Shown: piece after piece, positions 9,425 through 18,627 of the stretch
Numbering within the stretch: position 1 is the stretch's first letter
Layout: every line of letters begins with the position of its first letter
NCBI RefSeq assembly: GCF_030816485.1
Contig: NZ_JAUSYC010000001.1
Location: 2,294,001-2,358,000, forward strand
Reading direction: 5' to 3'
Length of the DNA: 64,000 nt
Source of the DNA: Arthrobacter sp. B1I2
Lineage (GTDB): Bacteria; Actinomycetota; Actinomycetes; Actinomycetales; Micrococcaceae
The notes under the pieces: generated by a model
The model's database searches: none
Seen by the model: the letters and a program-made list of their open reading frames with translations, nothing else
Told to the model about the DNA's origin: nothing
Translations under genes and position numbers: made by a program

Positions 9425-9787
9425 ATGGCTGCAAAGATCAAGAAGGGTGACCTGGTTCAGGTCATCACTGGCGCCAAGGCTGAGCGCGGCGGCGACCGCG
9501 GCAAGCAGGGCAAGGTCCTGCGCGTGTTCACCGACACCAACCGCGTGCTGGTTGAGGGTATCAACCGCGTCACCAAGCACACCCGGGTTGGACAGTCGCA
9601 GCGCGGCACCAAGACCGGCGGCATCGAGGTCGTAGAGGCCCCGATCCACATTTCCAACGTGGCCCTGGTTGACCCGTCGACCAAGAAGCCGACCCGTGTG
9701 GGCTTCCGCCTCGACACCGTGGAGAAGAACGGCGTCCAGAAGACCGTCCGTATCCGCGTGTCCAAGAGCTCCGGGAAGGACATCTAA
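9425..9787 (+). CDS. rplX: 50S ribosomal protein L24 (uL24)
   Basis: A 120-residue uL24, an assembly initiator for the 50S subunit with a KOW motif. [32 protein letters not shown] is the KOW region near the N terminus. Its TAA shares the final A with the ATG of rplE, so the two are translationally coupled. Confidence 0.97.
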   Translation: MAAKIKKGDLVQVITGAKAERGGDRGKQGKVLRVFTDTNRVLVEGINRVTKHTRVGQSQRGTKTGGIEVVEAPIHISNVALVDPSTKKPTRVGFRLDTVEKNGVQKTVRIRVSKSSGKDI

Positions 9788-10368
9788 TGACTGAGACTCT
9801 CGAGACTCCGGCAACGAAGATCGTTCCTCGTCTGAAGACCAAGTACGCCGAATCCATCAAGGCAGCGCTCCAGGATGAATTCAAGTACCAGAACGTGAAC
9901 CAGGTACCCCGCCTGGTGAAGGTTGTTGTGAACATGGGTGTTGGAGATGCCGCCAAGGACTCCAAGCTGATTGACGGCGCTGTCCGCGACCTCACCCAGA
10001 TCACCGGCCAGAAGCCGCAGGTTACCAAGGCCCGCAAGTCGATCGCACAGTTCAAGCTGCGCGAAGGCATGCCCATCGGTGCACACGCAACCCTGCGTGG
10101 CGACCGTATGTGGGAATTCGTGGACCGCCTGGTCTCCCTGGCACTGCCCCGTATCCGCGACTTCCGCGGACTCAGCGGCAAGCAGTTCGATGGCAACGGC
10201 AACTACACCTTCGGTCTGACCGAACAGGTTATGTTCCACGAAATCGACCAGGACAAGATCGACCGCGTCCGCGGTATGGACATCACGGTTGTGACCACTG
10301 CCAAGACCGATGACGAAGGCCGCGCGCTGCTCAAGGCGCTTGGTTTCCCGTTCAAAACCGAAGCTTAA
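9787..10368 (+). CDS. rplE: 50S ribosomal protein L5 (uL5)
   Basis: A 193-residue uL5 of the central protuberance, binding 5S rRNA and contacting P-site t[28 protein letters not shown] and [24 protein letters not shown] (here [20 protein letters not shown]) blocks are clear. In many Actinobacteria rpsN follows, but here only 82 bp separate rplE from rpsH and no S14 gene is present. Confidence 0.98.
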   Translation: MTETLETPATKIVPRLKTKYAESIKAALQDEFKYQNVNQVPRLVKVVVNMGVGDAAKDSKLIDGAVRDLTQITGQKPQVTKARKSIAQFKLREGMPIGAHATLRGDRMWEFVDRLVSLALPRIRDFRGLSGKQFDGNGNYTFGLTEQVMFHEIDQDKIDRVRGMDITVVTTAKTDDEGRALLKALGFPFKTEA

Positions 10369-10450
10369 TTAACTACGTAAAAGGTCCGGCCGCTCCGCTC
10401 CGTCAAGGACGGAACGGCGGAAACCGTTATGAGGAAGGGCATGAGCCCAC

Positions 10451-10849
10451 ATGACAATGACAGATCCTGTCGCAGATATGCTTACGCGACTGCGTAACGC
10501 AAACTCGGCATACCACGATTCCGTGTCTATGCCTTACAGCAAGCTCAAGGCACGTGTTGCCGACATCCTCAAGGCCGAAGGTTTCATCGCCGGCTGGAAG
10601 GAAGAGGACGCTGAGGTTGGCAAGAAGCTGACCCTCGATCTCAAGTTCGGACCGAACCGCGAGCGTTCCATCGCCGGTGTACGCCGCATCTCCAAGCCGG
10701 GTCTCCGCGTTTACGCGAAGTCCACCAACCTGCCTCACGTGCTCGGTGGCCTGGGTATCGCAATCCTGTCCACCTCTTCCGGCCTCCTGACTGACAAGCA
10801 GGCCGGCAAGAAGGGCGTGGGCGGCGAAGTCCTCGCGTACGTCTGGTAA
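10451..10849 (+). CDS. rpsH: 30S ribosomal protein S8 (uS8)
   Basis: A 132-residue uS8; in E. coli it is also the translational repressor of the spc operon. [30 protein letters not shown] at the start and the C-terminal [26 protein letters not shown] are typical. Translation may start at the ATG at 10451 or at the second ATG 6 bp later; GAGGAAGG at 10431-10438 favours neither clearly. Confidence 0.97.
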   Translation: MTMTDPVADMLTRLRNANSAYHDSVSMPYSKLKARVADILKAEGFIAGWKEEDAEVGKKLTLDLKFGPNRERSIAGVRRISKPGLRVYAKSTNLPHVLGGLGIAILSTSSGLLTDKQAGKKGVGGEVLAYVW

Positions 10850-10867
10850 CGGGAAAGGAAGAGAATA

Positions 10868-11404
10868 ATGTCACGTATTGGACGTCTCCCCATCACCGTT
10901 CCTGCCGGCGTTGAGGTCAAGGTTGACGGCTCTGTCGTCAGCGTCAAGGGTTCCAAGGGAGAGCTGGCCCACACTGTGGCCAGCCCGATCGAGGTTGCCC
11001 TGGACGAGAACACCCTGACCGTCAGCCGCCCGAACGACGAGCGCGCCTCCCGTTCGCTCCACGGCCTGACCCGCACCCTGATCGCCAACATGATCCAGGG
11101 CGTTACCGCAGGCTACGAGAAGAAGCTTGAAATCGTCGGTACCGGTTACCGCGTTCAGGCCAAGGGATCTGACCTTGAGTTCGCTCTCGGCTACAGCCAC
11201 CCGGTCAGCGTTTCAGCTCCGGCCGGCATCACCTTTGCAGTAGAGGGACCGACCAAGCTCTCTGTCTCAGGTATCAATAAGCAGCAGGTCGGCGAAGTTG
11301 CTGCCAACATTCGCAAGCTGCGGAAGCCCGACCCGTACAAGGGCAAGGGCATCCGTTACGCCGGCGAAGTCATCCGCCGCAAGGTCGGAAAGGCTGGTAA
11401 GTAA
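10868..11404 (+). CDS. rplF: 50S ribosomal protein L6 (uL6)
   Basis: A 178-residue uL6 near the factor-binding site and sarcin-ricin loop. [28 protein letters not shown] and the C-terminal [27 protein letters not shown] are diagnostic of both alpha-beta repeats. Preceded by GGGAAAGGAAG. Two bp separate it from rplR. Confidence 0.98.
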   Translation: MSRIGRLPITVPAGVEVKVDGSVVSVKGSKGELAHTVASPIEVALDENTLTVSRPNDERASRSLHGLTRTLIANMIQGVTAGYEKKLEIVGTGYRVQAKGSDLEFALGYSHPVSVSAPAGITFAVEGPTKLSVSGINKQQVGEVAANIRKLRKPDPYKGKGIRYAGEVIRRKVGKAGK

Positions 11405-11406
11405 CC

Positions 11407-11790
11407 ATGGCCATCTCCATTAACAAGAAGCGTACGAACAAAAGCAAGGCCGCTGCCCGCAGCCGCCGCCAGCTTCGTATCCGCAAGCGCATTTCCGGTA
11501 CGGCTGCCCGCCCCCGCCTGGTGGTCAACCGCTCCGCACGCCACGTATTTGTCCAGGTTGTCGATGACACCATTGGCCAGACCGTAGCAAGCGCGTCCAC
11601 TCTGGAAGCTGACCTTCGTGCATTCGACGGTGACAAGACTGCCAAGGCCAAGCGCGTTGGCGAGCTCGTTGCCGAACGTGCCAAGGCTGCCGGCGTCGAG
11701 GCTGTCGTGTTCGACCGTGGTGGTAACAAGTACCACGGCCGGATTGCCGCCGTCGCTGACGGTGCACGCGAAGGTGGGCTGTCACTGTGA
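11407..11790 (+). CDS. rplR: 50S ribosomal protein L18 (uL18)
   Basis: A 127-residue uL18, the main 5S rRNA-binding protein. [31 protein letters not shown] and the C-terminal [26 protein letters not shown] are family blocks. Its TGA overlaps the GTG of rpsE. Confidence 0.98.
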   Translation: MAISINKKRTNKSKAAARSRRQLRIRKRISGTAARPRLVVNRSARHVFVQVVDDTIGQTVASASTLEADLRAFDGDKTAKAKRVGELVAERAKAAGVEAVVFDRGGNKYHGRIAAVADGAREGGLSL

Positions 11791-12503
11791 CCGAAGCAAA
11801 CAAGGAAAAGGACACTGTGTCTGCAGATCAGAAGGCGCCCGAAGCCGCAGCTGCTGAGACCACTGCCCCCGCTGCCGAGGACCGCCGTGGTGGCGCCCGT
11901 CGCGGCGAGCGTGGCGACCGCGGCCAGGGCCGTGGCGACCGCGGTGGCCGTGGCGGCCGCGACGGTGGCCGTGAAGCCGAGAAGAACCAGTTCGTAGAGC
12001 GCGTTGTCACCATCAACCGCGTTTCCAAGGTCGTCAAGGGTGGTCGTCGCTTCAGCTTCACCGCACTGGTCGTCGTTGGTGACGGTAACGGCATGGTCGG
12101 CGTGGGCTACGGCAAGGCCAAGGAAGTTCCCGCTGCTATCGCAAAGGGCGTTGAAGAGGCCAAGAAGTCCTTCTTCCGCGTTCCCCGCGTTGGCAGCACC
12201 ATCCCGCACCGCGTTCAGGGTGAGGCCGCCGCAGGCGTTGTTATGCTGCGTCCGGCTTCCGCCGGTACCGGTGTTATCGCCGGTGGCCCGGTCCGTGCGG
12301 TACTGGAGTGCGTGGGTATCCACGACATCCTCTCCAAGTCGCTCGGTTCCTCCAACGCCATCAACATCGTTCACGCGACCGTTGATGCCCTGAAGCGCCT
12401 CGAAGAGCCGGCAGCAGTGGCAGCACGCCGCGGCCTGCCCCTCGACGAGATCGCTCCGCCGGCACTGGTGAAGGCCCTCCTCGCCCCGAAGGCAGGTGTC
12501 TAG
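11787..12503 (+). CDS. rpsE: 30S ribosomal protein S5 (uS5) with Arg-Gly-rich N-terminal extension
   Basis: A uS5 of 238 residues if translated from the GTG overlapping rplR. Another GTG at 11817 lies behind AAGGAAAAGG and would remove ten residues. The S5 core begins near residue 66 ([23 protein letters not shown]) and includes [13 protein letters not shown] and the C-terminal [11 protein letters not shown]. Before it is a low-complexity Arg/Gly/Asp stretch of about 30 residues resembling an RGG domain. S5 lies at the mRNA entry site and affects decoding accuracy. Confidence 0.97.
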   Translation: MTEANKEKDTVSADQKAPEAAAAETTAPAAEDRRGGARRGERGDRGQGRGDRGGRGGRDGGREAEKNQFVERVVTINRVSKVVKGGRRFSFTALVVVGDGNGMVGVGYGKAKEVPAAIAKGVEEAKKSFFRVPRVGSTIPHRVQGEAAAGVVMLRPASAGTGVIAGGPVRAVLECVGIHDILSKSLGSSNAINIVHATVDALKRLEEPAAVAARRGLPLDEIAPPALVKALLAPKAGV

Positions 12504-12505
12504 TC

Positions 12506-12712
12506 ATGGCTAAGAACCTGATCCCCTCCGACGCTCAGTTGGAGATCACTCAGATCAAGTCCGCCATTGGCGGCAAGCAGAACCAGCGCGACACCCTTCG
12601 GTCCCTCGGCCTGAAGCGGATCGGACACACCGTTGTCCGCACCGCCGATGCCGTGACCGTTGGAATGCTCAACACGGTTCCGCACCTGGTAAAGGTAGAG
12701 GAGGCGAAGTAA
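12506..12712 (+). CDS. rpmD: 50S ribosomal protein L30 (uL30)
   Basis: A 68-residue uL30. [34 protein letters not shown] is the conserved core. It lies two bp after rpsE, and its stop abuts the rplO ATG, as in most spc operons. Confidence 0.97.
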   Translation: MAKNLIPSDAQLEITQIKSAIGGKQNQRDTLRSLGLKRIGHTVVRTADAVTVGMLNTVPHLVKVEEAK

Positions 12713-13198
12713 ATGGCAGAGAACACTGCTGATAAGGCACAGGCTGCTGAGAAGCAGAACGCCCTGAAGGTTCACCACCTGCGTCCCGCCCCGGGTGCCA
12801 AGACCGCCAAGACCCGTGTTGGTCGTGGTGAGGCATCCAAGGGTAAGACCGCTGGCCGTGGTACCAAGGGTACGGCTGCCCGCTACCAGGTGAAGGCTGG
12901 CTTTGCCGGCGGCCAGCTGCCGCTGCACATGCGCCTGCCGAAGCTGCGTGGCTTCAAGAACCCGTTCCGGGTTGAGTTCCAGGTTGTAAACCTGGACAAG
13001 CTCAGCGAGCTGTTCCCGGAAGGTGGCGCAGTCACCGTGGAGAACCTGGTCGAAAAGGGTGCCGTTCGCAAGAACCAGCCCGTCAAGGTGCTGGGCACCG
13101 GCGACATCACCGTCAAGGTTGACGTCACCGCCCACGCATTCTCGGCCAGTGCCGCCGAAAAGATTGCTGCAGCAGGCGGAAGCACCACCGCCCTCTAA
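12713..13198 (+). CDS. rplO: 50S ribosomal protein L15 (uL15)
   Basis: A 161-residue uL15, a late 50S assembly protein. [40 protein letters not shown] is the conserved Gly/Lys-rich N-terminal region, and [20 protein letters not shown] the globular part. It is the last r-protein of the spc operon, followed by an intrinsic terminator that separates it from secY. Confidence 0.98.
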   Translation: MAENTADKAQAAEKQNALKVHHLRPAPGAKTAKTRVGRGEASKGKTAGRGTKGTAARYQVKAGFAGGQLPLHMRLPKLRGFKNPFRVEFQVVNLDKLSELFPEGGAVTVENLVEKGAVRKNQPVKVLGTGDITVKVDVTAHAFSASAAEKIAAAGGSTTAL

Positions 13199-13217
13199 GG
13201 GACGGCGCCAGCTGTTG

Positions 13218-13263
13218 AACTCCCGGTATCCGTGGGCTTCGGCCCCGGATGCCGGGAGTTTTT
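13218..13263 (+). terminator. Intrinsic terminator of the spc operon
   Basis: The arms AACTCCCGGTATCCG and CGGATGCCGGGAGTT pair with one mismatch and are followed by TTTTT (13259-13263). It lies 20 bp past the rplO stop, so secY-adk must have its own promoter. Confidence 0.88.
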
Positions 13264-13317
13264 CACATCCGCCGGGCGAATTTTTCCTGCCTTCCGGCGC
13301 ATGCGCGCGGGGGCGGA

Positions 13318-13348
13318 TTGTTCGCACGGCACATCGAACCGTTAGACT
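13318..13348 (+). promoter_or_regulatory. Candidate secY-adk promoter
   Basis: TTGTTC (13318-13323) and TAGACT (13343-13348) form a possible -35/-10 pair with 19-bp spacing. It sits between the spc terminator and the secY start, where a promoter is required. Confidence 0.5.
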
Positions 13349-13407
13349 CGGTTGTCGGGATTTATCAAGTTCCGTCACTCACTCTTATTGACACCACAGG
13401 AGGACGC

Positions 13408-14718
13408 TTGCTTAGCGCATTTGGCCGGGCCTTTCGCACGCCTGATCTGCGACGCAAGTTGTTGTTCACGCTGGGAATCATCACCATATTCCGCTTGGGT
13501 GCTTTCATTCCCTCGCCCGGTGTGAACTACCAGAATGTCCAGCAATGCTTGCAGAACGGTCAGACCGCTGGCGGGCTGTACCAGCTCGTCAACCTCTTCA
13601 GCGGCGGTGCGCTGCTCCAGGTGTCCATCTTCGCCCTGGGCATCATGCCCTACATCACAGCCAGCATCATCGTTCAACTGCTCCGGGTGGTCATTCCCCG
13701 GTTCCAGGAGCTCTACGAAGAGGGCGCGTCGGGCCAGTCCAAGCTGACCCAGTACACCCGATACCTCACCATCGCGCTGGGCCTGCTCAACGCCACCACC
13801 CTGGTGTCCCTGGCCCGCTCCGGGCAGCTGCTTCCCGGCTGCCAGTTGCCGATCATCCCGGATTCCAGCATTATCACCACCATCCTGATCATCATCACGC
13901 TGACGGCCGGCACCGGCCTGATCATGTGGATGGGCGAGCTCGTCACGGAGAAGGGCGTGGGCAACGGCATGTCGCTGCTCATCTTCACCTCCATTGCGGC
14001 CCAGTTCCCCACCTCGCTGGGTGCCATCTGGACCTCGCAGGGCCCCGGAACCTTCTTCCTTGTCCTGGCCGTGGGCCTGCTCACCGTCGCGCTGGTGGTC
14101 TTCGTGGAACAGTCGCAGCGGCGCGTTCCGGTCCAGTACGCCAAGCGGATGATCGGCCGGCGCACCGTGGGCGGCACCAGCACCTACATTCCCATCAAGG
14201 TGAACATGGCCGGCGTCATTCCGGTGATCTTCGCTTCCTCCATGCTCTACATTCCCGGGCTGATCGCACAGTTCAACCAGCCCCGGAACGGCGAGCCCTT
14301 GCAGCCGTGGGTTGAATGGATCAACAACAACCTGACCCGCGGTGACCACCCGATCTACATGGCGGTTTACTTCCTCCTGATCGTGTTCTTCACCTACTTC
14401 TACGTCGCGATTACCTTCAACCCTGAAGAAGTCTCAGACAACATGAAGAAGTACGGCGGCTTCATTCCAGGTATCCGCGCCGGCCGGCCGACCGCTGATT
14501 ACCTGCAGTACGTGCTCTCACGGATCACCCTGCCCGGCGCCCTCTACCTGGGCTTCGTGGCGCTGATCCCGCTGGTGGCGCTGGTACTGATCAACGCAAA
14601 CCAGAACTTCCCGTTCGGTGGCACCTCGATCCTGATCATGGTGGGCGTTGGGTTGGAGACCGTAAAGCAAATTGATGCGCAGCTACAACAACGTCACTAC
14701 GAAGGGCTTTTGCGATGA
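13408..14718 (+). CDS. secY: Preprotein translocase subunit SecY
   Basis: A 436-residue SecY, the pore of the Sec translocon, with ten transmembrane segments. The frame is open from 13249, but homology begins at LSAFGRAFRTPDLRRKLLFTLGIITIFRLGAFIPSPG. This places the start at the TTG at 13408, just behind CAGGAGGA. Other family blocks are MPYITASIIVQLL, GMSLLIF and NMKKYGGFIPGIRAG. The stop overlaps the adk start (ATGA). Adk is the usual partner downstream. Confidence 0.96.
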   Translation: MLSAFGRAFRTPDLRRKLLFTLGIITIFRLGAFIPSPGVNYQNVQQCLQNGQTAGGLYQLVNLFSGGALLQVSIFALGIMPYITASIIVQLLRVVIPRFQELYEEGASGQSKLTQYTRYLTIALGLLNATTLVSLARSGQLLPGCQLPIIPDSSIITTILIIITLTAGTGLIMWMGELVTEKGVGNGMSLLIFTSIAAQFPTSLGAIWTSQGPGTFFLVLAVGLLTVALVVFVEQSQRRVPVQYAKRMIGRRTVGGTSTYIPIKVNMAGVIPVIFASSMLYIPGLIAQFNQPRNGEPLQPWVEWINNNLTRGDHPIYMAVYFLLIVFFTYFYVAITFNPEEVSDNMKKYGGFIPGIRAGRPTADYLQYVLSRITLPGALYLGFVALIPLVALVLINANQNFPFGGTSILIMVGVGLETVKQIDAQLQQRHYEGLLR

Positions 14719-15293
14719 CGAGAATGCTGATTATTGGACCTCCCGGTTCCGGAAAAGGAACGCAGGCGGAGCGGATCTCAGAACGCCTCGGCGTGGTCGC
14801 CATCTCTACCGGCGACATCTTCCGTGCCAACGTGAAGGGTGAGACCCCGCTCGGCCTCGAGGCCAAGAAGTACATGGACAACGGAGACTTCGTTCCGGAC
14901 AGCGTGACCAACAAGATGGTCCGCGACCGGCTGGGCGAGTCCGACGTCGAGAACGGCTTCCTGCTGGACGGCTACCCGCGCACCACCGCGCAGGTGGACT
15001 ACCTTGACGAGATCCTCGCCGACGGCGACGAGAAGCTCGACGTGGTCCTGCAGCTGACCGCCGACGATGAGGAGCTGGTGCACCGCCTTCTGGGCCGGGC
15101 CAAGGACACGGGCCGGAGCGACGACAATGAAGCCGTCATCCGCCACCGCCTGGACCTGTACCACGAGCAGACCGAAGCCGTGGTGGCGAAGTACGCCGAG
15201 CGCGGCATCCTCACCCAGGTTGACGGGATCGGTCCCATCGACGAAGTAACCAACCGCGTGATGCAGGCTATCAAGGCCGCACAGGCAGCCTAA
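14715..15293 (+). CDS. adk: Adenylate kinase
   Basis: A 192-residue adenylate kinase converting AMP and ATP to two ADP. The P-loop GPPGSGKGTQ (residues 7-16), the AMP-site motif LLDGYPRTTAQ and the LID region LGRAKDTGRSDDN are visible. The LID is the short form without the zinc-binding cysteines, as is common in Actinobacteria. Coupled to secY through an ATGA overlap. The hairpin downstream probably limits read-through into map. Confidence 0.97.
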   Translation: MTRMLIIGPPGSGKGTQAERISERLGVVAISTGDIFRANVKGETPLGLEAKKYMDNGDFVPDSVTNKMVRDRLGESDVENGFLLDGYPRTTAQVDYLDEILADGDEKLDVVLQLTADDEELVHRLLGRAKDTGRSDDNEAVIRHRLDLYHEQTEAVVAKYAERGILTQVDGIGPIDEVTNRVMQAIKAAQAA

Positions 15294-15312
15294 CCAAGGC
15301 CACCGGTTTATC

Positions 15313-15343
15313 GAGGCTCCTCCCGGCATCCGGGAGGAGCCTC
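15313..15343 (+). terminator. Strong hairpin between adk and map, without U-tract
   Basis: A 13-bp perfect stem, GAGGCTCCTCCCG with CGGGAGGAGCCTC around a GCATC loop, is followed by AGCCATTTG rather than a T-run. It may be a weak terminator, an RNA processing site or an attenuator. The 3' arm ends 21 bp before the map start. Confidence 0.6.
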
Positions 15344-15364
15344 AGCCATTTGAAAGGACACACC

Positions 15365-16192
15365 ATGGCCTTCGGCCAGCCCCGCATCGAATTCAAGAAC
15401 AACGCCCAGATGCGCACCATGCACGAGGCCGGCCTGGTCCTCAGCCGTGCACTGGATGCCGCCGTTGCCGCCGCGGTGCCGGGGGTCACCACCAAGCACC
15501 TGGATGACGTTTTCGCCGCCGTCCTCAACGAGGCGGGCGCCAAGTCCAACTTCCTTGGCTACCACGGCTTCCCGGCCACCATCTGCACGTCCGTTAATGA
15601 GGAAGTAGTGCATGGCATCCCCGGCAGCCGCGTCCTGCAGGACGGCGACATCATCTCCATCGACGGCGGGGCAATCGTCAACGGCTGGCACTCGGACTCG
15701 GCACGCACCGTGATCGTGGGAACCGCGGACCCCGAAGACCAGCGGCTCTCCGACGTCACCCAGGCCGCCCTGTGGCGGGGGATCGCGGCGCTGGCCACCG
15801 GCACGCACGTGGGGGACATCGGTGCCGCCATCGACGACTACGTCTCTTCCGTCCCGGGCAAGCCGCTGGGCATCCTTGAGGACTACGTGGGCCACGGCAT
15901 CGGCTCCGAGATGCACATGGCACCTGACGTCCTGAACTACCGCATCAACCACCGCGGCCCCAGGATCAAGCCTGGCCTGTGCCTGGCCATTGAGCCCATG
16001 CTGGTCCGGGGCAGCATTGACACTGCAGTCCTGGAAGACGACTGGACCGTGGTCACCACCGACGGCAAGCGGTCCTGCCAGTGGGAGCACTCCGTGGCCG
16101 TACACGAAAAAGGCATCTGGGTGCTGTCAGCGCCCGACGGCGGCGCGGAGCACCTGGTGCCCCTCGGCGTCACCCCCGTGCCGATTCCGTAA
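15365..16192 (+). CDS. map: Methionine aminopeptidase type I
   Basis: A 275-residue type I methionine aminopeptidase (M24A) that removes the initiator Met. The metal ligands are readable as ISIDGGAIVNGWHSDSART (two Asp), the GHGIGSEMH histidine, and two Glu in LAIEPM and WEHSVAV. The ATG at 15365 is 7 nt from GAAAGGA; the in-frame TTG at 15350 has no such site. The catalytic domain is preceded by the FKNNAQMRTMHEAGLV helix typical of the family. Confidence 0.96.
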   Translation: MAFGQPRIEFKNNAQMRTMHEAGLVLSRALDAAVAAAVPGVTTKHLDDVFAAVLNEAGAKSNFLGYHGFPATICTSVNEEVVHGIPGSRVLQDGDIISIDGGAIVNGWHSDSARTVIVGTADPEDQRLSDVTQAALWRGIAALATGTHVGDIGAAIDDYVSSVPGKPLGILEDYVGHGIGSEMHMAPDVLNYRINHRGPRIKPGLCLAIEPMLVRGSIDTAVLEDDWTVVTTDGKRSCQWEHSVAVHEKGIWVLSAPDGGAEHLVPLGVTPVPIP

Positions 16193-16220
16193 TCGACGCG
16201 CAACTTCAGCTGCGACGCAG

Positions 16221-16264
16221 AAAATCCCTGCCGACCCCCGAATGCGGGTGTCGGCAGGGATTTT
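16221..16264. terminator. Bidirectional terminator between map and the ABC transporter operon
   Basis: AAAATCCCTGCCGA pairs with TCGGCAGGGATTTT, with a further inner stem. An A-run on one side and a T-run on the other let it work on both strands. It lies between the converging map and solute-binding protein genes. Confidence 0.92.
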
Positions 16265-16298
16265 GCGTGGCGCCAGCGAATGTGCGCGTCGCCAGGTG

Positions 16299-17648
16299 CT
16301 AGGACTTCAGCTTCGGCTTCACGTCCCGTTCGTAGATTGACTGCAGCGTGCTCTTCAGGTCCGTCATGGTGGACTTGACGTCGCCCTGCTGGGTGAGGAT
16401 CTTCGCGGCGGCCTTTGCCATTTCCTGGTCGGCGCCCGGCAGGAACACGCGGGCGTTGTCCTGGACCTTGGTCACTGCGAGCTGGTCCATGGCGATTTTG
16501 ATCTGTGGCGTCTTGGCCAGCACCGCTGCCATGTCCGCCGACTTGCGCGTGGGCATGTAGCCGGTGGCGGCAGAGAACTCGGCGCTGCTTTCCGGCTGGG
16601 TCACGAAGTTCAGGAACATCCCGGCGGCGAGTTGTTCCTCCTTGGAGATTCCGCTGGGGATGCCCAGGCCCGCGCCGCCCGTGGGGCACACGTTGGACTC
16701 CGCCTTGGGCCCGCCCGGCAGGAAACCGACGCCCACGTTGAACTTGGCGGACTTCAGGATCCCCAGCAGCGAGCCGGTGGAGGCGATGGTGGCGGAGGTC
16801 AGGCCGGCGGAGAAGTCGTCGGCCGCTTCCTTGGATGAAACACCGGCCCACTTGTCCTTGTAGATCGAATCCTGGGCCCACTGCAGCGCCGCCACGGAAT
16901 CGGTGGAGTCGCACGTGATGTCCCATTCCTTGGACCAGCCACCGCCCCAGCCCCACAGCATGTTCTGCAGTGTCCAGCCCGCGTACCCGGCGAGGGCGGG
17001 GTAGATATAGGCGTACTGGGCGCCGGAGCTTGCCTTCAGCTTGGGGGCCCACTCACGGAATTCGTCCCAGGTCTTGGGTGCCCGGTCGGGAAGTCCGGCC
17101 GCTGCGAAGTGGTCCTTGTTGTAGTAGAACAGCGGCGTGGACCGGCCGTACGGCAGAGCCCACTGCTTGCCGTCGTACTTGTAGTCATTGACCAGCGACT
17201 GCTGGAAGTCGTCCATCTTCATGTCCAGCTGCTTGGTCAGGCCGTCCACGGGAATGATGCTGCCATTGGTGTAGTAGCGGAACCACCAGACATCGGACAG
17301 GACCACCACGCCCGGCAGGCCCGACTTCGCTGCCTGCGCCGTCTGGAACTTCTGGGCGATCTCTTCGTAGTTCGCTCCGGCGGTGACCAGGTTGACTGTT
17401 ATGTCCGGATTCTTGGCGTGGAATTTGTCGATGAGGCTCTTCTCCACGTCCTGGGACTGGCCGGGGTGGCTGGACCAGAAGTCGATCTTGGCCGCCGGCT
17501 TCACGCCGTTGAAGTCGATCTCGGCCGCCTGGGAGGTAGCCTGACCGCCGCCGGTTGTTGATGGTCCGCCGCATGCGGCCAGGGCAGCGGCGGAGGCGGT
17601 TGCCCCTGCCAGGCCCAGGAAATGCCTCCGGTCCAGGTGAAGTGTCAT
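16299..17648 (-). CDS. UgpB-like extracellular solute-binding lipoprotein of an ABC importer
   Basis: A 449-residue family 1 solute-binding protein. The N terminus has a twin-arginine motif (RRHFL, residues 7-11) and a lipobox ending in Cys26, so it is probably exported by Tat and lipid-anchored. Segments such as RSTPLFYYNKDHFAAAGL, TGSLLGILKSAKFNVGVGFLPGG and TGYMPTRKSA resemble E. coli UgpB, which binds sn-glycerol-3-phosphate and its diesters. A sugar ligand remains possible. Third gene of a ugpA-ugpE-ugpB order; no ATPase is encoded nearby, so a shared ATPase is expected elsewhere. Confidence 0.85.
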   Translation of the reverse strand: MTLHLDRRHFLGLAGATASAAALAACGGPSTTGGGQATSQAAEIDFNGVKPAAKIDFWSSHPGQSQDVEKSLIDKFHAKNPDITVNLVTAGANYEEIAQKFQTAQAAKSGLPGVVVLSDVWWFRYYTNGSIIPVDGLTKQLDMKMDDFQQSLVNDYKYDGKQWALPYGRSTPLFYYNKDHFAAAGLPDRAPKTWDEFREWAPKLKASSGAQYAYIYPALAGYAGWTLQNMLWGWGGGWSKEWDITCDSTDSVAALQWAQDSIYKDKWAGVSSKEAADDFSAGLTSATIASTGSLLGILKSAKFNVGVGFLPGGPKAESNVCPTGGAGLGIPSGISKEEQLAAGMFLNFVTQPESSAEFSAATGYMPTRKSADMAAVLAKTPQIKIAMDQLAVTKVQDNARVFLPGADQEMAKAAAKILTQQGDVKSTMTDLKSTLQSIYERDVKPKLKS

Positions 17649-17706
17649 GACAGTTCCTTTCGGTTGTTGCCTTTGGAAGGGTTGAAGTACGACGGCGGCC
17701 GGCGGC

Positions 17707-18627
17707 TTAGCCGGTCACGCTGCCTTGGGTAAGGCCCGCCACGATGTAGCGCTGCAGGGCCGCGAAGATGATGAGGATCGGGACGATCACCAGGACCGCA
17801 CCTGCCATGAGGACGCCCCAGCCTGCAGCGTTGCTCTCATTGTTCTGCAGCAGGGTGAGCCCCACCGGCAGGGTCATGGTTTCCGGCCGGTCCGTGATGA
17901 TGAGCGGCCAGATGTAGTCATTCCACTCAGTCACGATCGTCACCAGGGCCACCGTGGCGATGGACGGAACCGAGACGGGGACTACGATCTGCCACAGCCG
18001 GCGCCAGTGGCCGGCGCCGTCCATCTCGGCCGATTCCAGGATTGAGGCGGGGAGCGTTCGGAAGTGCTGGCGCAGCAGGAACGTGCCGAACGCGGTGCCA
18101 AGGCCGGGGAGGATGATGCCCCACAGCGTGTTCTTTCCGCCGATGCCGGCGATCAGGATGAAGTTGGGCAGGATCGATACCTGTGGGGGCACCATGAGGG
18201 CCACCAGGATCAGCAGGAAGATGAAGTTCCGGAACGGGAAGCGGACAAAGACCAGGGCATACGCGGTCAGGATTGCGAGCAGCACCTTGATGGTGGCCCC
18301 TGCCAGCGTGACGATGGTGCTGTTCAGGAAGAACTGCCCGAACGGGACGGTGGTCATGGCGGTCCGGTAGTTCTCCAGGTTCAGGCTTTCCGGAAGGATC
18401 TTCAGGTCCGTGGTGACGATTTCCCCGGACTGCTTGAAGGAGCTGAGGACCATCCACAGCAGGGGGAGGAACACCACCAGCGTGGCCACGAGCAGGGGCA
18501 GGTAGCCGCCCACCACCGTCTGGATGAGGTTGCGGCGCGACAAAGGGCGGTCATGGTGACGGCCTGGGTCCGGTGCTGCAACAGGGGAAGCCGTGGGGTC
18601 TGGGCTGACCGGTGAAAGCGACGTCAT
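17707..18627 (-). CDS. ABC importer permease, UgpE-like
   Basis: A 306-residue binding-protein-dependent permease with six predicted transmembrane segments. The EAA loop is ESAEMDGAGHWRRLWQIVVPVSVP, for docking the ATPase. It overlaps the upstream permease gene by ATGA and lies 58 bp before the binding-protein gene. Together with the partner permease it forms the transmembrane channel of a CUT1-type importer. Confidence 0.88.
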   Translation of the reverse strand: MTSLSPVSPDPTASPVAAPDPGRHHDRPLSRRNLIQTVVGGYLPLLVATLVVFLPLLWMVLSSFKQSGEIVTTDLKILPESLNLENYRTAMTTVPFGQFFLNSTIVTLAGATIKVLLAILTAYALVFVRFPFRNFIFLLILVALMVPPQVSILPNFILIAGIGGKNTLWGIILPGLGTAFGTFLLRQHFRTLPASILESAEMDGAGHWRRLWQIVVPVSVPSIATVALVTIVTEWNDYIWPLIITDRPETMTLPVGLTLLQNNESNAAGWGVLMAGAVLVIVPILIIFAALQRYIVAGLTQGSVTG

